Both the position numbers and the translations under genes were made by a program. Positions 45,835 to 54,937 of a stretch of 64,000 bases of DNA are shown here, piece after piece. Position 1 is the first letter of the stretch. Each line of letters starts with the position of its first letter. The notes below the pieces were generated by a model, which ran no database searches, was not told the origin of the DNA, and was given only the letters and a program-made list of their open reading frames with translations. Origin of the DNA: Cyclobacterium lianum (GTDB taxonomy: Bacteria > Bacteroidota > Bacteroidia > Cytophagales > Cyclobacteriaceae); assembly GCF_900143075.1 (NCBI RefSeq), contig NZ_FRCY01000012.1, forward strand, positions 1 through 64,000, given 5' to 3'.

Positions 45835-47094
45835 ATGAGTCAAATATACCATTTCTGTGTGGATTTACCAACCCAAACCTACAGAATAATGGACGAGGAA
45901 AACCCTATCAGGAAGATAGATGAGAAATCTTCCAGCCCTACCATTCGGATGATCAGGTTCCTGATGTCAAAATACGACTTTAAGAATAACCTGGTACTAA
46001 ACGAAGTCTTTGCCAGAGAAAAAGAAGGGAACAGCTACAGCCCGGTCAATCCCAATACCCTTTACATAGAATGCCGACAGGCCGGATACCGCACCTCGGT
46101 AGGCGAAATCAATACCTTTCTGTGTTCGGACTTTATTCCCAAAACCAACCCTTTTGTGGAGTATTTTAGACATGTCCGGAACAAATGGGATGACACCCTC
46201 CATGGAGACTATATCCAAAAATTCAGCGGCTATATCCAGGTACTTGGTCAGCAGCGCTTTGAGTTGCAGTTCAAAAAATGGCTGGTCCGCTGCGTGGCCT
46301 GTTGCCTACGGGATGACTTCTTCAATAAGCAGGCACTGATCTTTGTGCAGGAGCAGCAGAACAGCGGCAAGACAACCCTGACCCGTTTCCTGATCCCGGA
46401 TCAATTGATGGCCTACCATGCCGAAAACATTTCGGTGGACAAGGACAGCCTGATCGCCTTAAGTCAGAATTTCGGGGTGATCCAGGATGAGCTTTCCACG
46501 CTTTCCAGAACTGAGATCAATGCACAGAAAACCTTGATGAGTAAATCTTATGTCAAAGTCAGGCACCCCTATGACAAAAAACCCAAAATGGAACCCAGGC
46601 GGGCATCTATTTGGGGATCCACTAATAAGGCCGAGTTCCTGACCGATGTGACTGGAAGTGTCCGCTGGCTCTGCTTTACGGTAAGGGCGATCAACTGGGA
46701 TTATAAACGTGACATTGATATCGACCGGGTTTGGGCCCAGGCCTATCAGTTGTATCAGTCGGATTTCAAATACGAGATGACAGCGGGTGAAATTCAGGAA
46801 AATGAACTGATGAACAATCAGTACAAAACCATTTCCCCTGAAGTGGAACTGGTGCAGAAGTTCTTTTCCCCGGGTACCAAGGACAATCATGACAAATTTA
46901 TGACGGCCACTGAGATTTGTCACCAACTGACCTTGAACCTTTCCGGAAACCTAAGGATCAGCCCGGTAGAAATCGGCAAGGCCCTGAAACTGCTCGGCCA
47001 CATCCAGACCCAAGTGCGGAGAAGCGAAGCCCAAACCTTCCCCGAAAAGGGATATTACATTAAACAAAATCAACCTACTACTTACTACAAATAA
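45835..47094 (+). CDS. VapE-like P-loop helicase of the element
   Basis: The 419-residue protein belongs to the virulence-associated E/DUF5906-like group of superfamily 3-like ATPases. It shows Walker A in VQEQQNSGKTT (Lys179), a Walker B-like DE at 218-219, a WGSTNKAEFL sensor segment and a WLCFTVRAINW finger. These act as replicative helicases of phages, satellites and integrative elements. The gene ends inside the first iteron of the array that follows, so its last codons (QPTTYYK) are also part of the candidate origin. Confidence 0.85.
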   Translation: MSQIYHFCVDLPTQTYRIMDEENPIRKIDEKSSSPTIRMIRFLMSKYDFKNNLVLNEVFAREKEGNSYSPVNPNTLYIECRQAGYRTSVGEINTFLCSDFIPKTNPFVEYFRHVRNKWDDTLHGDYIQKFSGYIQVLGQQRFELQFKKWLVRCVACCLRDDFFNKQALIFVQEQQNSGKTTLTRFLIPDQLMAYHAENISVDKDSLIALSQNFGVIQDELSTLSRTEINAQKTLMSKSYVKVRHPYDKKPKMEPRRASIWGSTNKAEFLTDVTGSVRWLCFTVRAINWDYKRDIDIDRVWAQAYQLYQSDFKYEMTAGEIQENELMNNQYKTISPEVELVQKFFSPGTKDNHDKFMTATEICHQLTLNLSGNLRISPVEIGKALKLLGHIQTQVRRSEAQTFPEKGYYIKQNQPTTYYK

Positions 47095-47273
47095 GGCTTA
47101 AAAAAGTGAAAATCAAATCATTAGCATGTAGTAAGATAGAATAAATAAAGTTACTACAACCTACTACAAAAAGGATTTTTGTAGTAAGATGCTTTTTGAT
47201 TTTCAACAGTTATAAATAACTGAATACCAAATAAATAACAACAAAATGTAGTAAGGTAGTAGGTGTAGTAGGT
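47074..47273. repeat. Iteron cluster, candidate replication origin of the element
   Basis: Units of TGTAGTAAG/TAGTAGG type occur in both orientations: CCTACTACTTACTACAA (47074-47090), TGTAGTAAG (47127-47135), TTACTACAA and CTACTACAA (47151-47169), TTTTTGTAGTAAG (47176-47188), and three in tandem at 47247-47273. The pair at 47162-47172 and 47176-47186 forms an 11-bp inverted repeat with a GGA centre. They fill the AT-rich space between the VapE-like helicase and the primase. Clustered short repeats beside replication genes are the hallmark of iteron origins. Confidence 0.75.
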
Positions 47274-47303
47274 GGTTTTTTCAAAAAATTAAACTTCAAG
47301 ACC

Positions 47304-48179
47304 ATGAATGCCAAAGAAGCCAATAAGATATCCATAGTAACTTATCTCGATCAAATGGGAATAAAACCAAGCAAGGTAAAAGCAGGCTACTGTTTTTACT
47401 ACTCCCCCTACAGGGAGGAAAAGACGCCTTCATTTAAAGTCCACCCCATCAAGAATCTCTGGGTGGATTTCGGAGATGGGAATGCAGGAGGTACGCTCAT
47501 AGACCTGGTACTAAAAATGAATCCGGTCTTTACCATATCTGAAGCCATCCAGGAAATCGCCACCATAAGCGGGCCCTCTTTTTTTCTTCACCCGCCAATT
47601 CTTTCCAATGCGAAGCCTTCCGAAAAGGAACCACCTGGGATTACCATCTTTAAAACCAAGCCTCTTGGAAACAATCGTGCAATTACGGATTACCTGCACT
47701 CCAGGGGCATATCATTGGAGACGGCAAGCGACTTCTGCCGGGAGGTATATTACCGAATTGGGAACAAAAGGTATTTCGGGATTGGTAACGCAAATGAAAA
47801 CGGCTGGTCCATACGGAACAAATACTGGAAGGGTTGCACCGCCCAGGGCTTTTCCCTTTACAGGAACAATGCGGCCCAACTTAGCCTGTTCGAAGGAATA
47901 TTCGATATGTTGAGTTTTGCCGAGATGAAAAAGGGAGATCAATACAGGCAGGATTTTATGGTACTCAACTCCCTGGCCAATGTAAAACAAGCCCTTCCCG
48001 AAATCCGAAAGTACTCCCAAATAGATTTGTTTCTGGACCGGGACAAAGCTGGAAAAGGTGCTACGGAAGAATTAATGCAATCCCTATCGCAATGCCGGGA
48101 TCAGTCAAAACTCTTCTCTCCCTACAAAGATTTGAATGAGTATTGGATGAGTAGCGAAAAACTTGGTGTAAAAAGATAA
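47304..48179 (+). CDS. Toprim-domain primase of the element
   Basis: The 291-residue DNA primase-like protein has an N-terminal zinc-finger-like fold (YCFYYSPYREEKTPSFKV, then LWVDFGDGNAGGTLIDLVL). The usual CHC2 cysteines are not conserved, as is common in the mobile-element branch. A Toprim domain follows with LFLDRDKAGKGATEE (acidic DxD-type site) at about 255-270. It would make primers for replication from the iterons. Immediately after comes an AT-rich spacer. Confidence 0.85.
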   Translation: MNAKEANKISIVTYLDQMGIKPSKVKAGYCFYYSPYREEKTPSFKVHPIKNLWVDFGDGNAGGTLIDLVLKMNPVFTISEAIQEIATISGPSFFLHPPILSNAKPSEKEPPGITIFKTKPLGNNRAITDYLHSRGISLETASDFCREVYYRIGNKRYFGIGNANENGWSIRNKYWKGCTAQGFSLYRNNAAQLSLFEGIFDMLSFAEMKKGDQYRQDFMVLNSLANVKQALPEIRKYSQIDLFLDRDKAGKGATEELMQSLSQCRDQSKLFSPYKDLNEYWMSSEKLGVKR

Positions 48180-48699
48180 TGGTCTGCTTGCAGGTGAAAA
48201 TTTGGTTAGTGGATAGAAATCCAATTTCAACTATTTATGTATACCGAAATTCATATATACGCATAAAATTTGGTCTGTATGTCCCCATATATGGATGCCA
48301 AAAAATGGCAAATTTAATTTTAAAATTTTCCTATATGCGCATATAAAGGTATCAAAATACAGGAATACTATACTTTCATATTCAAATATCCGTTAAATAA
48401 ATTACATATATTTGCTTTTATTTAGATATAAATTTATATTAGTTGGTAAAAATAGGATTATTCATTTAATCTACTATAGTAAAACCGTTCTTATTTACAT
48501 CCCTGTAGGATGAAAGAACGTCCAAAAACGCACTTTGAATTAACCCTAAAACCCGCTGTGCGCGGTCCTTGCAAGTTGTGTCTTTGTCCGACAAAAAACC
48601 TCCCGGTTTTTATCAGCCAAAAACGAACTTGCCCCTCCTTTTCCCATACGGATTTGTGGGGGAGGAGGGGAGGAAAATCCTCGCAACTCGGATTTAAAA
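48180..48699. other. AT-rich spacer with a palindrome
   Basis: About 520 bases without a supported gene. It contains a perfect 14-bp palindrome, TATATGCGCATATA (48332-48345), inside a very AT-rich stretch, and a later GC-rich segment (48540-48690) with no coding support. It could hold the control region for the GNAT/regulator pair or another functional site of the element. Confidence 0.45.
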
Positions 48700-49272
48700 A
48701 TGAAAATTATGAGAAGAGCAACCCAAAATGATCGGGAGAAAGTGGTAACCATACTGCTGGAAGCATTCAAAAAAAACAAGAGCGTCAACTACATTGCAGG
48801 GAAGCAAGAGAAAAAGATCCGCTATTTGATGGAGTATTCCTTTGACAATTGCATGGATACCGGAGAGGTATTTATTTCCGATGATGGCGAAGCTTGCGCC
48901 ATGATCCAGTTTCAGGATCGGAAAAAGTTCTCCTGGAAAAGCACCTATCTGGATATACAGTTGATACTTAAAACCATCGGCCTGGGCAACATCCCCAAGG
49001 CCTTGGCCAGGGAATCTTTTATCAAAAAGCATTACCCCAGCGAACCATTTACCTACCTCTGGTTTATTGGTGTAAATCCGGAGCGGCAAGGGAACGGCTT
49101 TGGGACAGCAGTTCTGAAGCATGTATTGGATTACTCCAGGACGCTCGACCGGCCGGTCTACCTCGAAACCTCTACCGAGCGAAACCTGCCCTGGTACCAA
49201 AAACACGGCATGGAGATTTATACCGTTTCAGAGCGGTTTGGGTTTCCGTTCTATTTTCTAAAAACTGCCTGA
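48700..49272 (+). CDS. GNAT-family N-acetyltransferase
   Basis: The 190-residue protein has the acetyl-CoA-binding motif of GNAT enzymes, VNPERQGNGFGTAVLKHVL, after the WFIGV beta strand, and the final PWYQKHGMEIY segment. It acetylates an amine or small molecule that the sequence does not reveal. Start at 48700 or at the Met three codons later. It lies five bases before the membrane LuxR-type gene, so the two form a pair. Confidence 0.9.
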   Translation: MKIMRRATQNDREKVVTILLEAFKKNKSVNYIAGKQEKKIRYLMEYSFDNCMDTGEVFISDDGEACAMIQFQDRKKFSWKSTYLDIQLILKTIGLGNIPKALARESFIKKHYPSEPFTYLWFIGVNPERQGNGFGTAVLKHVLDYSRTLDRPVYLETSTERNLPWYQKHGMEIYTVSERFGFPFYFLKTA

Positions 49273-49277
49273 ACGCC

Positions 49278-50198
49278 ATGACCGTTCTCAATACTGAAAT
49301 ACATATTGTAACCCTTCTGTTTGTAATTCTGGAAACGTTAATGTTTTCCCACCAACTGGTCTTTTACCTGCAAAAGCCCAAAGAGAAAAAGAGAAAATAT
49401 TACCTGATCCTGCTATTCTTACTGATCATTTACAATCTTGCCGGGGGCCTCTTTCCCGACGAAAACCTACCCCTGTCGGTTGTGTTTCAATACATCCTGG
49501 CCTATGGGGCCGGTTTTTCCATGGGTGCCTATTTTCCTTATTATTTTTACCAGTCCTACAACATTACCCATCTTAAATTTCATGCCAAATATGGCGTGCT
49601 GATCTTCCTAATTTTGCCCTTTATCATTTTCTTCTGCATACTCTATCCACTTGGGTTGGATTTGATGACGGTCATCTATGTGGGAATGATTATTCCGTTT
49701 GCCTATGCGTTCTACATGGTATATAACATCCTTTGGGGCATTCGGCAGCGATACAAAAACAGAAAAGCCTCTTTCGATGCCATTTTATCCTACATTGCCG
49801 TAGCACCCTGGGCACTGATGCCCTTATTGGCCTACTTGCAGGTAACCCAACTTACTGAGGTGCTCTTTACCAACGGAGGATTCCTGATCATCACCTTTCT
49901 TTTTTTTCGGAACATGATTGAGGAAAACCGCAAGGATCTGGAAACACTGGACCTGATCCAAACCAAAAATGAAGAAGAAATTTTCGCCATCCGGTGTAAG
50001 AATTTGGGACTTACCAAAAGGGAAACGGAGATCTGCCAATTGGTCAGGGATGGCTACATTTACAAAGAAATCGGCGATACGCTGAATATCTCCGAAAGGA
50101 CCGTCAACAAGCACATACAGAATATTTTCAAAAAGGCTGGAAGTAATAATAAGCTTGACCTGTTGAATAAGATTAGCAGAAGGGTGAAGTCGGCGTGA
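49278..50198 (+). CDS. Membrane-bound LuxR-type regulator with 7-helix N-terminus
   Basis: The 306-residue protein has about seven membrane helices (1-~215) and a C-terminal LuxR/NarL helix-turn-helix (about 238-303, LTKREtEICQLVRDGYIYKEIG then LNISERTVNKHIQNIF, with a short cytoplasmic linker). It should sense a signal in the membrane and control nearby genes. The paired GNAT gene suggests a self-contained two-gene regulatory unit. Its presence within the element is unusual for a replication module and may be cargo. Confidence 0.88.
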   Translation: MTVLNTEIHIVTLLFVILETLMFSHQLVFYLQKPKEKKRKYYLILLFLLIIYNLAGGLFPDENLPLSVVFQYILAYGAGFSMGAYFPYYFYQSYNITHLKFHAKYGVLIFLILPFIIFFCILYPLGLDLMTVIYVGMIIPFAYAFYMVYNILWGIRQRYKNRKASFDAILSYIAVAPWALMPLLAYLQVTQLTEVLFTNGGFLIITFLFFRNMIEENRKDLETLDLIQTKNEEEIFAIRCKNLGLTKRETEICQLVRDGYIYKEIGDTLNISERTVNKHIQNIFKKAGSNNKLDLLNKISRRVKSA

Positions 50199-50329
50199 CA
50201 AAATGAATGATTAAATTACTCCGGACCGCCTTACAATCGTTAGACAAAGTAAAATTACCAGAGGGTCGACGACAAACACCACCGCTCGGTTACGCATCTT
50301 TATTTATAAAATATCGTTAACTTTGTACT

Positions 50330-50617
50330 GTGAAGGAAAAAATCAACATAGCCAAAGTCTTCCCCAAACATCTATTTTGGGACATGGACCGTAGTGCGCT
50401 TGACTTTGAAAGGGACAAGGATATTATTATTCCACGTGCACTCTTTGCAACTACACCGGAAACTTTTGATACAGATATTGCTATTCTGGAAAACCTATAT
50501 ACCAGAAAACAGATCCTAAAACATCTCAAGACCACAAAAGAAAGGATAAGCAATGAGGTCTGCAGGCTGGTTGCCAACAGATATGATGTGGATATTTTCT
50601 TTCGTTTTAAACAATGA
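50330..50617 (+). CDS. DUF6922-like antitoxin of an AbiE-type pair
   Basis: The 95-residue protein starts at a GTG (50330). It has the family pattern FPKHLFWDMDRSALDFERDKD and a second helix pair (ENLYTRKQILKHLKTT), typical of the small partner of nucleotidyltransferase toxins. It overlaps the toxin gene by four bases (ATGA). The antitoxin would act on the toxin's effect or on its promoter; AbiE-like systems are classed as type IV. Confidence 0.78.
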   Translation: MKEKINIAKVFPKHLFWDMDRSALDFERDKDIIIPRALFATTPETFDTDIAILENLYTRKQILKHLKTTKERISNEVCRLVANRYDVDIFFRFKQ

Positions 50618-51369
50618 AAGCTGTTGACCCTTTATTGGTTTCAACAATCAAAGAACTTCAGCAACTCCCATCCCTTAACAGCTTTATGCTGGCTGGTGGT
50701 ACCAATCTGGCACTTTTGTACAATCATAGGGTCTCTTATGATATAGATTTTGTATCAAACAACATTATCGGGAAAGACGGGTTTGAAAGAATCATAACAG
50801 AGGTAGCTGGCCTATATGGTTCAAAAAATATTATAGTAAACCGGATCAACCTGGAATTGGATGGACAGTTCATTTTTTTAAGACTATTTATTACCAAATC
50901 AGAAACTATCATAAAAATAGAATTGCTTCAAAACATCCAATACCTAACCGAACCTGATGAATTTGATGGAATGAGAATTTTATCCAAACAGGACATCGGA
51001 CTGCTAAAGTTGATGAGTGCCTCCAACCGTTTCGCCAAAAAGGATATTTATGATCTGGATTACATTACCGATGAAATCCCTCTTGGAGAACTATTCAGTT
51101 TACTTCAAATAAAATCAGAGAAGTACAATAAACCGCAACACCGGAATATATTTGACCTGGACAATGAAATCAGCCCACTAACCAGGCCTGAGCTATTATT
51201 GGAATTTGACAAAAGGAAATATTCAAAAAACAAGCCCTTCCATTCCAACGACAGAATTGATCTCATTGATGGGAGCAAGTCCTGGCAAGAAGCCAGGATC
51301 AGTTGGAGGTTTAAAGTGCGGAAATTGTTCCAAGACTTGGGATTGGAATTCCCGTCTTCCAGAGGATAG
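50614..51369 (+). CDS. AbiEii/AbiGii-type nucleotidyltransferase toxin
   Basis: The 251-residue protein has the family signature LAGGTNLALLYNHR followed by SYDIDFVS (catalytic Asp pair about residues 45-47). It then shows LRLFITKSETIIKIELLQ, the IGLLKLMSASNRFAKKDIYDLDYI motif and a C-terminal helical region. AbiEii-type toxins transfer nucleotides to tRNA or other targets and trigger abortive infection. Translation is coupled to the DUF6922-like gene. A hairpin follows the stop. Confidence 0.88.
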   Translation: MKAVDPLLVSTIKELQQLPSLNSFMLAGGTNLALLYNHRVSYDIDFVSNNIIGKDGFERIITEVAGLYGSKNIIVNRINLELDGQFIFLRLFITKSETIIKIELLQNIQYLTEPDEFDGMRILSKQDIGLLKLMSASNRFAKKDIYDLDYITDEIPLGELFSLLQIKSEKYNKPQHRNIFDLDNEISPLTRPELLLEFDKRKYSKNKPFHSNDRIDLIDGSKSWQEARISWRFKVRKLFQDLGLEFPSSRG

Positions 51370-51399
51370 TGATTCAATCTTAAAAACAGCCTTTTTTAT

Positions 51400-51424
51400 T
51401 CGTTAAGAGAATTTTAACGATTTT
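51400..51424 (+). terminator. Hairpin after the AbiE-type pair
   Basis: TCGTTAA (51400-51406) pairs with TTAACGA (51414-51420) around a 7-nt loop and is followed by TTTTG. It separates the AbiE-type pair from the convergent helicase gene. Confidence 0.65.
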
Positions 51425-51452
51425 GTAGAGCGAATTTTTGGACCCCTCGGTT

Positions 51453-54400
51453 TCAAAATAATCTTTCTTCTAAGTTATCTTTCCAAATGACAAATCCTTT
51501 TCTTTCGTCCGTATAGTCATGGAAGATTCGGCTGAAATTTTCTGGTTGCTTTTCCAGAAACATTTGTCTGCCTTTGTTTCGGATAATAGTTAGATCCTTG
51601 TCAATTGTTCGTAGCTTTTGTGGGAGCAGTTGCCTGTTTTTCGCAACATGCCAGATGTAAGTAGCTTCTTCGGAGTCCAGTGTTTCTAAAACAACATGAT
51701 ATTGTTCTGTGCCGGAAAGAAGGAACACGAATGAGAATGGATTTAAGACAAACCTGAGTTTTAATGTAGTGCCGTCATGCCTGGATGCCAGATATCGTAG
51801 GTGCCTGTAATGCCTCACTTTCTCATTTTTCAAAAGATCACTTAACAATTGTTCTTCTGAATCATAGAATGGTTTACCATTTTGTCCTTCCTGTATCTTG
51901 TCGAGCCCGAGTAAGTTTTCTTCCATACCTGGAACATATTGCTTACCGAGAATTCCCTGTTCAATAAATCGGAATTTTACGCTTTCAATGATCTCCCGGT
52001 TGATACTTTCCAGACCAGTCGAACTAGCTTTTTGTGAAACCAACTCGTTATTTTCAAACTCCGCAAAAACTTCAGCTTCCACGTATTTTGACTTTAATAT
52101 TTTGGAGAAATATGGCTTCAAAACATCAAACTCAGGCCTCACCTCTTCATTTTCTATTTCAAACTCCACTTCCGTCTTGATCTCAGAAACTCGATAGCGG
52201 AAAGCAATTGCACCATAACGAAAATCCAATTGGTCAATAAGTACCTTGATTTTTTTATCAACTGTAAATGTTTGCCCGAAGGGGGGCTCGGCAATCGCTG
52301 TGTCATCAAATAATGTTGCCTGCCGATTAAGCTGTCGGTAATAGGTATTCCTTTTCAGAAATAACCGGTTCAGGTATTCAATTTTATGATCTCTGTAATC
52401 ATAAATAACCGGGCTGATTTCAGATCGCTGAACACGACCAATATATTGAATCAGTTTACCTTTAAAAGAGAAGGGATAAACAAGGAAAAGGCAGGAGGCA
52501 TTTTGCAAGTCGGTTCCCTCTCCGAAAAACTGTCCGGTTGTGATTAGTGCCTGGTAATTTCCACTGTTGAGTATTTGCCATTTTGCATTACGGTTGCTTT
52601 CCGAGTCTTTCCCAGAAAGTGTCACCACTTCAAAAGACTGTTTCAGTAACTGATAAAGCGCATCAATATGCTCTTTTCTTTCTGTAATGATAACAGCCTT
52701 TTTCCCATTATTCAATTCAGTGCTAATGTCCCCAAGTATCAACTTGTTTCTGGCAGAATCGTGAACCAATACCTTTGATAGGTTTTCAAACGGATCTGTT
52801 TTTGGATTGAAGGGAATATCTAAAGCCGTTTCCCTTACGATTATTTTTGCCTGCTTGTATTTTTCAATTTCCTGCGGTCTAATGTCTGCAATGATGTCGC
52901 CCAAATGGGTAAAAATTATTTTGCCATCATTTCCTTTCCGAAAAGGAGTTGCCGTTAACCCATATTGGTAGTAAGACGGAAAGTTTGAAATGGTATTTCG
53001 GAATGTTTCTGCTGGGATATGGTGGCATTCATCAACGATAATAATCCCGAAAGACAGGGCAAATTCATCTGTTTCCTGTTTGTCAAGATACTTACCCAAA
53101 CTCTGGATCATTGCTACCGTAATCGCTTTTCCGGTTTTGGCATTTCCTTGTCCTATCCTACCAATCTCGTTTTTCGGTATGCCCAGAAAACCCTGAATCC
53201 GTTCAACCCATTGTTCCAGCAACTGTTTACGATGCACCACGATCAGAGCAGGTTGCTGTTTTTCAGCAATTATCTTCAACCCGATTACTGTTTTTCCGGA
53301 ACCTGGAGGTGCGGTAATGACACCAAATTCTTTGCGGGAGGTAACTTCAATTGCGGATTTCTGGTGTGACTTTAGACTGAAATTTGTTGTGAATAAAACA
53401 GGATCCTGCTTCTTCCGTTCATCCTGAAATTCGAAATCAATGTTTTGCTGTTTGCAGTACCGGATCAATCTACCTATAAATCCTCTCGGAAGAATTATCT
53501 CATGCGTTGTTTCCTCTACAAACCGGAAATACCGCTCGGTTCCCCATGTGTTTCTGCCACTTTTCTTTTTAATGAAATATTCCGAATTGGCAAAATTTAA
53601 TTCCTCTTTTAGAAAATTGATCAGTTTGGGTGTCATACCTGACCGATTAAGGTGAATTAAATTGTTGAGTTGTATATGCAGCTTACCTGAATTGACGTTG
53701 TTTGGAACCTGATCGTTCTTCGGTTGGAGTGGATGAAAGATCGTATCAAGATGAGATAAAGACACCCTCTTGATCGACGACAAAAATCCCCATTGATCCT
53801 GATAGGGGTTCAATTGTTCATCAACAAAACAACTGTTGCCTTCTTTCATTGTCGGTTTATATAGTGGTAATGCAATTAGATTACCCAACCTTTCTCCTGT
53901 CAGGAAATCCTGATTGGGGAAAAGTCTGTCAAAGCTGGAGCTTTTGTCAAATACAGAGAAGATACCTGCCTGTTCCAAAAGAGAGATTAAAATCTTACGA
54001 CTTTTAATGGCAGGATAGGGCTCTTCGAAAAATATCCAGACGTGACCTCCTTTACCGGAACGGGATCGTTCCAGATAAGCCGGAATAGCATGTTCTTTGC
54101 AAATATTGAGAAATTCACGGCATTCCTCTGCCCATTTCTCTTTATCAAAATCTGCAGCAATGAACCAGGATGTATTGTTCTGTAGCAATGGATAAATGCC
54201 GATTAATTGTTTCCCATTGAAATGCTTTAGAAGTTGCTGATCAGTAAGTGGACGGTAGGTTTTGTCTTTATAGTCTTTGAAGGATCCCCCCTTCATTTTA
54301 TGGAGCCTATACATGTAAGGGTCGTATTGATATGCAGGCATGTATCCGCTTTTAATCCTTCCACCAGCGGATTGGGCAGCTTTTTCCCAACGTATGGCAA

Positions 54401-54470
54401 AGACATCTTCCCTACCTTTGAAGAGGCTTTTGAACAGATTCAGTTTTTCATTTTCTGAATATTGGTTCAT
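51453..54470 (-). CDS. TOTE-type primase-helicase (putative conflict-system protein)
   Basis: The 1005-residue protein fuses an N-terminal archaeo-eukaryotic-primase-like domain of the TOTE type to a superfamily 2 helicase. The primase shows the acidic pair in AADFDKEKW (Asp107 and Asp109), SRSGKGGHVWIFFEE (His143 region) and SFDRLFPNQD. The helicase shows Walker A APPGSGKT (Lys393), IIVDECHH (480-484), GLTATPFRK and QYIGRVQRS. The C-terminal part is unassigned. TOTE-type proteins are predicted to act in conflict with invading DNA. It is convergent with the AbiE-type pair. Confidence 0.85.
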   Translation of the reverse strand: MNQYSENEKLNLFKSLFKGREDVFAIRWEKAAQSAGGRIKSGYMPAYQYDPYMYRLHKMKGGSFKDYKDKTYRPLTDQQLLKHFNGKQLIGIYPLLQNNTSWFIAADFDKEKWAEECREFLNICKEHAIPAYLERSRSGKGGHVWIFFEEPYPAIKSRKILISLLEQAGIFSVFDKSSSFDRLFPNQDFLTGERLGNLIALPLYKPTMKEGNSCFVDEQLNPYQDQWGFLSSIKRVSLSHLDTIFHPLQPKNDQVPNNVNSGKLHIQLNNLIHLNRSGMTPKLINFLKEELNFANSEYFIKKKSGRNTWGTERYFRFVEETTHEIILPRGFIGRLIRYCKQQNIDFEFQDERKKQDPVLFTTNFSLKSHQKSAIEVTSRKEFGVITAPPGSGKTVIGLKIIAEKQQPALIVVHRKQLLEQWVERIQGFLGIPKNEIGRIGQGNAKTGKAITVAMIQSLGKYLDKQETDEFALSFGIIIVDECHHIPAETFRNTISNFPSYYQYGLTATPFRKGNDGKIIFTHLGDIIADIRPQEIEKYKQAKIIVRETALDIPFNPKTDPFENLSKVLVHDSARNKLILGDISTELNNGKKAVIITERKEHIDALYQLLKQSFEVVTLSGKDSESNRNAKWQILNSGNYQALITTGQFFGEGTDLQNASCLFLVYPFSFKGKLIQYIGRVQRSEISPVIYDYRDHKIEYLNRLFLKRNTYYRQLNRQATLFDDTAIAEPPFGQTFTVDKKIKVLIDQLDFRYGAIAFRYRVSEIKTEVEFEIENEEVRPEFDVLKPYFSKILKSKYVEAEVFAEFENNELVSQKASSTGLESINREIIESVKFRFIEQGILGKQYVPGMEENLLGLDKIQEGQNGKPFYDSEEQLLSDLLKNEKVRHYRHLRYLASRHDGTTLKLRFVLNPFSFVFLLSGTEQYHVVLETLDSEEATYIWHVAKNRQLLPQKLRTIDKDLTIIRNKGRQMFLEKQPENFSRIFHDYTDERKGFVIWKDNLEERLF

Positions 54471-54637
54471 CTGTTTCGTTATTTATTTTGTTGGTACCGG
54501 GAATGTTATTGAATCCATTTCGAAATTATTTGACCAAAAGTTCTGTTTAAGTGCCAAATAACCACCTTATATCTGTCAATTAACCGCCTTCCTTTAACGC
54601 TTTGTTAGTATGCCACGACTTATGTTGGATGTGTGAA

Positions 54638-54893
54638 CCTTGGATTGTGAATATAGGTCAAAAAGTTGACTGTTTCAACGAGTGAAATGGGCTTGCGCAC
54701 GACGGTCGTTATCCGAAACAAAGTAAGTGGAAAGCCAGTCCCGCCGCTCCGGGGCTTTGCCGGGAGAGTTCAGAACGTTTAATAAAACCTGTATTTTTTT
54801 TAGTGAGGAGCCAGGCTGAAAGGAAGGGGACCGCCTGAAGCCTCAGGAAATACTATAACCCAGACAGTGGTGCCTGTACTGAGGAACTTACCG
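54638..54893. repeat. Possible group II intron relic, copy A
   Basis: It shares TGAATATAGGTCAAAAA and the following bases, then a (C/G)AAAG-type and GCAAGTGGAAAGCC-like tract and a GC-rich stem, with 55579 and 62865. It lacks any coding sequence. The order of motifs recalls domain I of a bacterial group II intron, whose reverse transcriptase is absent, but structure was not computed. Confidence 0.5.
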
Positions 54894-54937
54894 ACTTTTT
54901 TTACCATTGGGATCTATGCAAAAAATTAGTTTGCATC

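Noticed and set aside
47074-47273. CRISPR array
   Set aside because: Units are only 8-9 bases, in both orientations and with irregular spacing, and no cas gene is present; iterons fit better.
48510-48731. A 73-residue frame with CKLCLCP
   Set aside because: No start context, a low-complexity tail and no homologous pattern; it overlaps the GNAT start.
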